Below, one piece after another: positions 1 to 6,902 of a stretch of 8,143 nt of DNA; position 1 is the stretch's first letter; each line of letters opens with the position of its first letter. The position numbers and the translations under genes were made by a program. Under the pieces are notes generated by a model, which worked only from the letters and a program-made list of their open reading frames with translations, did not search any database and was not told where the DNA came from. This DNA comes from Paracoccaceae bacterium (lineage in GTDB: Bacteria > Pseudomonadota > Alphaproteobacteria > Rhodobacterales > Rhodobacteraceae): contig RFZH01000103.1 in the NCBI GenBank assembly GCA_009920815.1, forward strand, positions 1 through 8,143. Direction: 5' to 3'.

Positions 1-69
1 AACCGTTCACGTCAGGCTGTTATTACCAACGAGCTTATTGAAATTATCTCGGGCGCTGAAGCGCTCTAA
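1..69 (+). CDS. atpG: F1Fo ATP synthase gamma subunit, C-terminal end (partial)
   Basis: This is the 3' end of a gene that enters from the left edge; only the last 22 codons and the TAA stop are present. The peptide begins NRSRQAVITNEL and ends EIISGAEAL, the characteristic C-terminal helix of the bacterial gamma subunit, which forms the rotating central stalk inside the alpha3beta3 ring of F1. The stop lies 17 bases before the atpD start, the usual order in an atpHAGDC operon. The tail is short, but together with the adjacent beta gene the identification is secure. Confidence 0.93.
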   Translation, partial: NRSRQAVITNELIEIISGAEAL

Positions 70-74
70 GAACC

Positions 75-78
75 GGAG
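75..78 (+). promoter_or_regulatory. Ribosome binding site of atpD
   Basis: GGAG lies 8 bases before the ATG at 87, in the short atpG-atpD gap. It supports that start and independent translation initiation of the beta subunit within the operon transcript. Confidence 0.7.
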
Positions 79-86
79 ACGAAAAC

Positions 87-1510
<1,424 letters not shown>

Positions 1511-1511
<1 letters not shown>

Positions 1512-1517
1512 AGGAGG
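1511..1517 (+). promoter_or_regulatory. Strong Shine-Dalgarno of atpC
   Basis: AAGGAGG, almost a perfect anti-16S match, sits 5 bases before the atpC ATG and its first base is the last base of the atpD stop codon. Such tight coupling suits translation by re-initiation or fresh loading directly behind atpD. Confidence 0.8.
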
Positions 1518-1522
1518 CCAAA

Positions 1523-1948
1523 ATGGCAAATACAATGCAATTTGATCTCGTAAGCCCAGAGCGTCGCATCGCGACGCTCGAGGTGAGCGCAGTTCAAATT
1601 CCAGGTACCGACGGTGACCTGACCGCAATGCCAGGTCACGCGCCGCTGATTACGACGATTCGCCCAGGTATCCTTCGGGTCGAAAGCACCGAAGGTGCGA
1701 AGGAATATGTTGTAACGGGCGGTTTTGCTGAGATCGGCGAAGGTCTTTCTGTCTTGGCAGAAAAGGCGCTTCCTCGTGATGAGATGACACAAGAAACGTT
1801 TGATGAAATCATCGCAGAGGCCCGTGCGGCCCTGAATACTGCGAAAGAGGTTTTTGCAAACGAACCCGGCCCGGTCGATGACGCAGCAAAGCTGTTGTCA
1901 GATATGGTGGCGTTGGGTGGTCATATCGGGCTTAACTCCGATCGATAA
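1523..1948 (+). CDS. atpC: F1Fo ATP synthase epsilon subunit
   Basis: Central-stalk subunit of F1 (141 aa, within the family range). It links gamma to the c-ring and can inhibit ATP hydrolysis. The N-terminal beta-sandwich is clear: MQFDLVSPERRI, then the conserved PGTDGDLTAMPGHAPLITTIRPG stretch spanning about residues 35-57, then YVVTGGFAEIGE and the VLAEKALPRDE strand. The C-terminal part (about 88-141) is the helical region, Ala/Glu rich as expected. The start is fixed by the strong AAGGAGG five bases upstream. It is the last gene of the operon and is followed 13 bases later by a terminator hairpin. Confidence 0.97.
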   Translation: MANTMQFDLVSPERRIATLEVSAVQIPGTDGDLTAMPGHAPLITTIRPGILRVESTEGAKEYVVTGGFAEIGEGLSVLAEKALPRDEMTQETFDEIIAEARAALNTAKEVFANEPGPVDDAAKLLSDMVALGGHIGLNSDR

Positions 1949-1961
1949 ACGTTGACTTACT

Positions 1962-2000
1962 AAAAAAGGGCCGATCATGCGTTGCATGGTCGGCTTTTTT
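1962..2000. terminator. Rho-independent terminator, probably bidirectional, between convergent atpC and holA
   Basis: A ten-base-pair stem, CCGATCATGC (1971-1980) with GCATGGTCGG (1984-1993), contains one G-T wobble and has a three-base GTT loop. It is followed by CTTTTTT on the plus strand and preceded by AAAAAAG. The A tract (1962-1967) gives a U tract on the minus strand, so the element can terminate the atp operon from the left and the leuS-holA transcript from the right. The A and T tracts can also pair and extend the stem. It lies 13 bases after the atpC stop and 38 bases past the holA stop. Confidence 0.9.
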
Positions 2001-2038
2001 GTTGGCTGAATTGAACGGCTTAGTTTGCGTGGTCTGCC

Positions 2039-3064
2039 CTAGCGGCGGCTAAGCATAGCGAGTCGTATAAATGCGCGTTCAACCAATTCTAAACTTGGCG
2101 CATGTTGATTGGCCGAGCGAAGCTGCAAGTCAAGATCGGTTAATATGCTGATAGAATCTCCCAGCCGTTGCGCGCCCCATATGGACGCCTGCCTTTGAAT
2201 TTGGTCACGCCGTGGACCAAAGACAGGTGGCCTAAGTTTTCCAATACCAGCGGTTGCGCCGCCCGGATCACTGGCCACGGTAAAGAGCGTTTTGAAATGA
2301 CGCGTCGCCGCGATCACCAGTGCAACTGCTTGGACACCTTGTGATTTTAGCCGCTTCATAATTGGCCCGATATCTTCAACTTTACCCGCAGCAACACAAT
2401 TTAGAATATCATCCAGCTCAGCTTCGTTGGATGTTGGCGCGCAAGCGGCAATATCCTCAATACTCAAGGGCGATGTATCACCATATTTATAAAGACCAAG
2501 TTTCTCCAGGGTCTGACGGAAATCACCCGGTTCAAGGTCGCGAGATAAATCGGACAAGAGCATCATTGCGTCATTTGGAATGTTGCCTAGGCCCGCTTTT
2601 TCCAGCTCTGCTTCGATCTCTTGCCGTGTGGGTGGATCATCGTAAACAGCCAGCGCAAATGCATTTGGGTGTCCTTCAAAGCCTTTACGCAGGCCTGAGG
2701 TCGGCCGGAGCGCACCAGAGCAGATCAATATGGTTGCATCCCCCGGCGCCCATGCCGCAAGCGCATCCAGCACGATCGGCGCGATCGTGTCATTGGCATC
2801 TTCGACGAATACAGCCCGATCCCCCGGAAAGAAGCCCTGTGACTTCAGGCCATCTTGCAGCATTGCCGGATCTTTTTTCAGATCTGCGCCACTGAACCTG
2901 ACCAAACGCATTTCGCTTTCGGCATTTTCGCCAAGCAGATTTTTCAAAAATGCCGCGCGTTTCAATGCGACGCGCATCGGATCAGCACCGTAAATCAATA
3001 GGCCAGCTCTGGATTTATCTGGAGATTTTAAGAAACTGACGCTGTCCCGGGCATTCAGTTTCAT
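2039..3064 (-). CDS. holA: DNA polymerase III, delta subunit
   Basis: Clamp-loader subunit (341 aa, usual length) that opens the beta sliding clamp and loads it on primed DNA in the replisome. The N-terminal domain has GLLIYGADPMRVALKR (about 21-36), the place where the nucleotide loop sits in clamp-loader AAA+ domains. Delta subunits do not hydrolyse ATP and no intact Walker A is seen. Later come YDDPPTRQEIEAEL, DPGDFRQTLEKLGLYK and, near residue 278, RPPVFGPRRD, which match my recollection of the divergent alphaproteobacterial (Rhodobacterales) form. The C-terminus, VERAFIRLAMLSRR, is also family-like. It lies 93 bases downstream of leuS on the same strand and probably shares its transcript. 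The Shine-Dalgarno before the ATG is weak. Identification is from family resemblance, not a search. Confidence 0.92.
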   Translation of the reverse strand: MKLNARDSVSFLKSPDKSRAGLLIYGADPMRVALKRAAFLKNLLGENAESEMRLVRFSGADLKKDPAMLQDGLKSQGFFPGDRAVFVEDANDTIAPIVLDALAAWAPGDATILICSGALRPTSGLRKGFEGHPNAFALAVYDDPPTRQEIEAELEKAGLGNIPNDAMMLLSDLSRDLEPGDFRQTLEKLGLYKYGDTSPLSIEDIAACAPTSNEAELDDILNCVAAGKVEDIGPIMKRLKSQGVQAVALVIAATRHFKTLFTVASDPGGATAGIGKLRPPVFGPRRDQIQRQASIWGAQRLGDSISILTDLDLQLRSANQHAPSLELVERAFIRLAMLSRR

Positions 3065-3111
3065 AAGGTGCCGCCGTGATATTCATGGTCAGGGGCATGA
3101 TCCTGCCTTAA

Positions 3112-3135
3112 ACCAAAGCCCGTTTGGACTTTGGT
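3112..3135 (-). repeat. Small inverted repeat between leuS and holA
   Basis: ACCAAAG (3112-3118) and CTTTGGT (3129-3135) form a perfect seven-base-pair hairpin with a ten-base loop. On the minus strand the second arm is followed by TTT and then AAGG, so it is at best a weak terminator or attenuator, or an RNA stability element, in the leuS-holA transcript. The remainder of the 93-base gap shows no gene. Confidence 0.4.
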
Positions 3136-3157
3136 CTTGGCAAGGCACTTTTGTGGT

Positions 3158-5716
3158 TTATACAACAACATTCACAATCCGTCCAGGGACGACAATTACT
3201 TTCTTAGGGGGCGCGCCATCCATGGCCCTGATAACAGTTTCCTGTGCTAGGGCCAATTTTTCAACCTCTTCTTTCGGCATGTCTTTTGGCACACTAATTT
3301 CCGCACGGCGTTTGCCATTGACTTGGATCGGCAATGTTACTTCATCGTCAATAAGCATCGCTGGATCTGGTTGTGGCCATGGTGCGTTAATAACAAGACC
3401 ATCACCGCCTAGAAGGGACCAAATTTCCTCGGCCAAATGTGGTGTCATCGGCGACATCAACTGCGCCAGTGTTCGCGCGGCCTGGCGTTTGGCATCACTG
3501 CCGGCCTTAGACTTTGCGAGTGTATTGGTAAATGCATACAGCTTTGCAATCGATGCATTAAAGCCAAAGCTTTCAAGGCCCTGTGTCACATCGTGGATCG
3601 TTTTATGCATTTCTTTCAAAAGCGGATTATCGTGGTCATTGGCTGGGTCATTTGTGCCCACCAGTTCTGCAGCGATACGATAAACACGACCAAGATGTTT
3701 TCCTGATGCTTCTGCGCCAGATGCTGTCCATTCCACGTCCCGTTCTGGGGGGCTGTCGGATAACACAAACCAACGTGCTGTATCCGCGCCAAAGCTGTCA
3801 ATGATTGCAACAGGGTCAACAACATTGTTCTTCGATTTGGACATTTTTGCAGATGGAACGATATCGACTGGGGAACCATCAGCGATTAAAAACGCTTTAT
3901 CATCCCGCAATTCAACTTCTTCGGGATAGAAATAGCTCGGGCGACCATCTTGATTATCCCGTTTATAGATTGCATGTGTCACCATGCCTTGTGTGAACAA
4001 AGCATTAAATGGTTCGATGGCGCTTTCTGGCAAATGACCTGTGATTTGCATCGCACGTGCAAAAAAACGTGAATACAACAAGTGCAGGATCGCATGTTCA
4101 ATTCCACCAATATATTGGTCAACATTCATCCAGTATTTGACGTCGTCCATATTGGTCGGCGTCTCTGCATGAGGCGATGTAAACCGCGCATAATACCAAG
4201 ACGAATCCACAAACGTGTCCATCGTATCGGTTTCACGTTTTGCAGGTTTGCCGCAGCTTGGGCATGAACAGTCACGCCACGTCGGATGGCGGTCTAATGG
4301 GTTACCTGGCACATCAAATTTAACATCGTCTGGCAAGCGAATAGGCAGGTTTTCTTTCTTTTCCGGGACAACGCCGCAGTCTGTACAATGCACTACCGGG
4401 ATTGGACATCCCCAATAGCGTTGCCGTGACAAACCCCAATCGCGCAGACGATATTTCGTCACGCCGGTGCCCCAACCCTTGCTTTCCGCGAAATCAACGG
4501 TTGCATTGATCGCTTCTTCACCTGTTGCAACGTCTAGACCGGCAAAATGGTCGACCCAGCGCACTTTTTCAGTTTTGGGTGGGACAAATGCAATGTTTTT
4601 GACGGGTGTGTCATCGTCTAGTGAAAAGAATGTATCTTTGACTGGCAGGTCATATTTTCGGGCAAAGTCCAAATCGCGTTGATCATGCGCAGGACAGGCA
4701 AACACAGCCCCCGTGCCATAGTCCATTAAGATGAAATTAGCGATCCAAACCGGTAATTCCCAATTCGCATCTAATGGATGTTTTACACGCAGACCTGTGT
4801 CAAAGCCTTTTTTCTCGGCTTTTTCCATGTCCGCTTCGGATGTCGACATTTGACGACATTCTGCGTTAAACGCTGCAATATCTGGATTGTGTTTTTCTAG
4901 ATGGCGTGCAAGCGGATGATCAGCCGAAATGCCAACAAATGACGCCCCCATAAGCGTGTCAGGGCGTGTTGTGTAAACGGTTACCTTATCAAACCCTTCT
5001 GGTGCAACGATCACATCAAACGAAAATTCCAGTCCACGGGATTTGCCGATCCAGTTGGATTGCATCAGCTTTACCTTAGCCGGCCAATTATCCAATCCTT
5101 CGATCGCCTCCAAAAGGTCATCAGCATGTTCAGAAATCTTAAAAAACCACTGAGTCAGTTCTTTTCGTTCGACCAACGCGCCCGAGCGCCAACCACGACC
5201 ATTTTCAACTTGCTCGTTTGCAAGAACAGTCATGTCGACTGGATCCCAGTTCACGACCGCGTTTTTACGATACACTAAACCTGCATCAAGAAAATCCAAG
5301 AACAAGGACTGTTGTTGCCCGTAATATTCTGGATCACATGTCGCGAACTCACGCGACCAATCGAATGAAAGCCCTAATGGTTTTAATTGGCCTTTCATCA
5401 CGGCAATATTATTATAGGTCCATTCTTTTGGATGTCCGCCCGACGCCATCGCCGCATTTTCGGCAGGCATTCCGAATGCGTCCCAACCCATTGGATGCAA
5501 GACGTTATGGCCTGTCGACATTTTATAACGCGCAACCACATCGCCCATTGTATAGTTTCGAACGTGCCCCATATGAATGCGGCCCGACGGATAGGGGAAC
5601 ATCTCTAGGACATAGTACTTTGGTTTGCTCGCATCGCGTTTGGCGGTAAAGACGCCTGCTTGGTCCCAAGCGGCCTGCCATTTGCTTTCGATCTCTGCTG
5701 CGGTATAGCGCGACAT
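3158..5716 (-). CDS. leuS: Leucyl-tRNA synthetase
   Basis: Class Ia aminoacyl-tRNA synthetase (852 aa, full length) that charges tRNA-Leu with leucine in the cytoplasm. The Rossmann fold contains the HIGH-type motif HMGH at 48-51 within YPSGRIHMGHVRNYT, and the KMSKS motif at 624-628. The CP1 editing domain, which removes misacylated residues, has TTRPDT at 249-254 and GTGAVFACPAHD ending at Asp345, so proofreading looks intact. After SRQRYWGCPIP there is a Cys-rich insert with C444/C447 and C485/C488, probably binding zinc. E. coli LeuRS, as I recall it, lacks these cysteines. The anticodon-binding helical domain and the C-terminal extension ending GRIVNVVV complete the protein. The start is supported by AAGGA seven bases upstream on the minus strand. 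It is first in a leuS-holA unit, divergent from the pilin-like genes. Confidence 0.98.
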   Translation of the reverse strand: MSRYTAAEIESKWQAAWDQAGVFTAKRDASKPKYYVLEMFPYPSGRIHMGHVRNYTMGDVVARYKMSTGHNVLHPMGWDAFGMPAENAAMASGGHPKEWTYNNIAVMKGQLKPLGLSFDWSREFATCDPEYYGQQQSLFLDFLDAGLVYRKNAVVNWDPVDMTVLANEQVENGRGWRSGALVERKELTQWFFKISEHADDLLEAIEGLDNWPAKVKLMQSNWIGKSRGLEFSFDVIVAPEGFDKVTVYTTRPDTLMGASFVGISADHPLARHLEKHNPDIAAFNAECRQMSTSEADMEKAEKKGFDTGLRVKHPLDANWELPVWIANFILMDYGTGAVFACPAHDQRDLDFARKYDLPVKDTFFSLDDDTPVKNIAFVPPKTEKVRWVDHFAGLDVATGEEAINATVDFAESKGWGTGVTKYRLRDWGLSRQRYWGCPIPVVHCTDCGVVPEKKENLPIRLPDDVKFDVPGNPLDRHPTWRDCSCPSCGKPAKRETDTMDTFVDSSWYYARFTSPHAETPTNMDDVKYWMNVDQYIGGIEHAILHLLYSRFFARAMQITGHLPESAIEPFNALFTQGMVTHAIYKRDNQDGRPSYFYPEEVELRDDKAFLIADGSPVDIVPSAKMSKSKNNVVDPVAIIDSFGADTARWFVLSDSPPERDVEWTASGAEASGKHLGRVYRIAAELVGTNDPANDHDNPLLKEMHKTIHDVTQGLESFGFNASIAKLYAFTNTLAKSKAGSDAKRQAARTLAQLMSPMTPHLAEEIWSLLGGDGLVINAPWPQPDPAMLIDDEVTLPIQVNGKRRAEISVPKDMPKEEVEKLALAQETVIRAMDGAPPKKVIVVPGRIVNVVV

Positions 5717-5723
5717 CGTGTTT

Positions 5724-5728
5724 TCCTT
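5724..5728 (-). promoter_or_regulatory. Ribosome binding site of leuS
   Basis: AAGGA on the minus strand (TCCTT on the plus) ends seven bases before the leuS ATG, good spacing that confirms the chosen start. Confidence 0.7.
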
Positions 5729-5824
5729 GTAATAAACAGTCGGCGTCAGTGATACGCGACTGCTGCGACAGGGTCCAGTGCCAAGCGCTAAGATTTACGC
5801 CAAAAACAGCGCTGCCTTAATTCT

Positions 5825-5854
5825 TTCACAATTCGCCCAAAATTTCCCCATAAC
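5825..5854 (+). promoter_or_regulatory. Possible sigma-70-like promoter for the pilin-like gene pair
   Basis: TTCACA (5825-5830, five of six to TTGACA) and CATAAC (5849-5854, four of six to TATAAT) are 18 bases apart in the leuS/pilin divergent region. If used, the transcript would have a leader of roughly 130 bases before the GTG at 5994. The match is modest and chance is a fair alternative. I saw no equally good promoter for leuS on the other strand of this 277-base region. Confidence 0.25.
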
Positions 5855-5980
5855 TTTTGTGCACTGTTAGATTCGTTAACGGATGTCGAAATGCATTCGC
5901 AGTAAGAAAATTAGCGTCATGGACATCTGCTTAGGAAAAGCCAATCGTAGTCGCATGAACAAGCTTGTGTCGCGCATTTT

Positions 5981-5985
5981 AGGAG
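5981..5985 (+). promoter_or_regulatory. Shine-Dalgarno that decides the start of the first pilin-like gene
   Basis: AGGAG lies 8 bases before an in-frame GTG at 5994. In-frame ATG codons at 5883, 5919 and 5955 lack comparable sites. The only rival is ATG 6015, with AAAGG at 6001-6005. Starting at 5994 gives 128 residues, nearly the length of the neighbouring paralogue (129). Confidence 0.6.
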
Positions 5986-5993
5986 AATGCCAA

Positions 5994-6380
5994 GTGTTAA
6001 AAAGGTTAGGGGCGATGAGGATCTCATTGAAAAAATTTATAAGTGATGACTCTGGTGCGATCACGGTGGACTGGGTTGTTGTAACAGCGGGTGTAATTGC
6101 TCTGGCAGTCGGCGTAGGTTATTCTATGGGCATTGGTGATCCCGAGTTTTTTGAAATCGATGCTGAACAAAATGAACTCGATATGGTTTATTTGCACTGG
6201 GCGGAAACCAATGGCCATCTTGAGGCGCCAAAGAGGTCACTGATCGGGAACCTAACTAGAACAATTCGTGTCAAAATCATTCTATTCAATACATGTCTTG
6301 GGCGTGGGTTGAATTACAACGGGCACAATATTTTGGGTGATGACCCTGACACCGCAGCGTTTTATTGCGAAATGCTATAA
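5994..6380 (+). CDS. Flp/type IVb pilin-like protein with cysteine-containing C-terminal module (paralogue 1)
   Basis: Predicted small envelope protein of 128 aa. A short basic leader (residues 1-21, ending KKFISDDSG) precedes AITVDW and a hydrophobic helix (about 25-47). This matches the type IVb prepilin pattern, in which the peptidase cuts after Gly (G21|A22) and an acidic residue stands at mature position 5; here it is Asp26 instead of the common Glu. After the helix come an acidic stretch (about 49-63) and a C-terminal module: EAPKRSL, a basic segment rich in Arg, Lys and Ile, then C101, a Gly/Asn-rich stretch, LGDDP and C125. The two Cys could form a disulphide outside the cytoplasm. 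I do not recognise this module. The GTG start is favoured by AGGAG; the frame is open back to 5883 and ATG 6015 is the alternative. The next gene, 27 bases on, is a paralogue, so the two are probably co-transcribed. Ordinary Flp pilins are much shorter, so this may be a minor or pseudopilin. Confidence 0.7.
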   Translation: MLKRLGAMRISLKKFISDDSGAITVDWVVVTAGVIALAVGVGYSMGIGDPEFFEIDAEQNELDMVYLHWAETNGHLEAPKRSLIGNLTRTIRVKIILFNTCLGRGLNYNGHNILGDDPDTAAFYCEML

Positions 6381-6407
6381 CCTAAGCTTTTGAGGTCGAG
6401 GGCAAAA

Positions 6408-6797
6408 ATGACTCACTTTCTCTCTCTACATAAGCGCCTGTTTGCGACCTTTAGCCGATTTTATAGCGATCAAACGGGTGCAATTTCGGTTGATTGGATC
6501 GTGCTGGTGGCTGGCGCCACCGCGCTTGCGATTGGTGCTTTTATGTCGATTGGATCAGGTCTTAACGACAGTTTCATTGAAAATGAGAGCGAAAATGAAC
6601 TTGTGTATGTTATGAGATCATTTGCAGAAGAAAGTGGCGGGATCGAAGCGCCAGAACGTTCGCTTGTCGGAAGTCTCGTGCACACCGTAAGGCTGAAAGT
6701 GTTGTTGTCCAGTGCGTGCATTGGGATGAGGCTAACCTATCGTGGCAATACATTTTTGGGGGAACGCCCCCAAGAGTATTTTTGCAGGCGACTTTGA
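6408..6797 (+). CDS. Flp/type IVb pilin-like protein with cysteine-containing C-terminal module (paralogue 2)
   Basis: Second of two tandem paralogues, 129 aa. The leader (1-24) ends FYSDQTG, followed by AISVDW (25-30) and a hydrophobic helix to about residue 48. The predicted prepilin cleavage is G24|A25, with Asp29 at mature position 5. As in the first copy, an acidic linker containing NEL leads to the shared module: EAPERSLVG, HTVRLKVLL, C104, LTYRG, FLGERP, C126. Conservation with the first copy is strongest at the cleavage site and in this module, while the linker has diverged, so both are probably under selection. ATG 6408 is chosen because GAGGTCGAGGG lies just upstream; an in-frame TTG at 6390 would add six residues and is less likely. 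No clear terminator follows, and the glycosyltransferase begins 105 bases later. The function is unknown; a surface or pilus-associated role is inferred from the leader only. Confidence 0.72.
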   Translation: MTHFLSLHKRLFATFSRFYSDQTGAISVDWIVLVAGATALAIGAFMSIGSGLNDSFIENESENELVYVMRSFAEESGGIEAPERSLVGSLVHTVRLKVLLSSACIGMRLTYRGNTFLGERPQEYFCRRL

Positions 6798-6902
6798 ACA
6801 GGGCGCACCTGTCAGGCTTTAACAACGTGACACAAGACCGGCAACATCACTGCATATGGTGTCATCACCACTAAAGACGTGACTTTTCTGAATTACATTC
6901 AC

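Noticed and set aside
2362..2895. Long plus-strand open frame of 177 codons inside holA
   Set aside because: It lies antisense to a well-supported gene, has low-complexity composition rich in His, Gln, Pro and Arg, and lacks recognisable domains; it is a shadow frame.
3065..3102. Short minus-strand ORF beginning ATGCCCCTGACC that runs into the start of holA, as an lptE remnant
   Set aside because: Only 28 codons, with no lipobox or recognisable similarity; it cannot be told from chance.
3153..3683. Plus-strand open frame of 176 codons over the 3' part of leuS
   Set aside because: Antisense shadow of leuS, with no domain and no independent signals.
5784..5813. Two copies of the palindromic hexamer AGCGCT, 24 bases apart, as an operator in the divergent region
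   Set aside because: Six-base palindromes recur by chance and the flanks do not match, so there is no support for a regulator site.
5883..5993. N-terminal extension of the first pilin-like protein, or a separate small peptide starting at ATG 5883
   Set aside because: No ribosome binding site at 5883, it would bury the prepilin leader, and the paralogue has no counterpart. The GTG at 5994 explains the gene better.
6798..6812. ACAGG/CCTGT hairpin directly after the second pilin-like gene as a terminator
   Set aside because: Only five base pairs, and the following CAGGCTTTAAC is not a proper T tract.
6828..6864. TGACAC/GTGTCA inverted repeat with a CATCAC direct repeat upstream of the glycosyltransferase
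   Set aside because: Arms of six bases with a 25-base loop and no extension of pairing; too weak to call.
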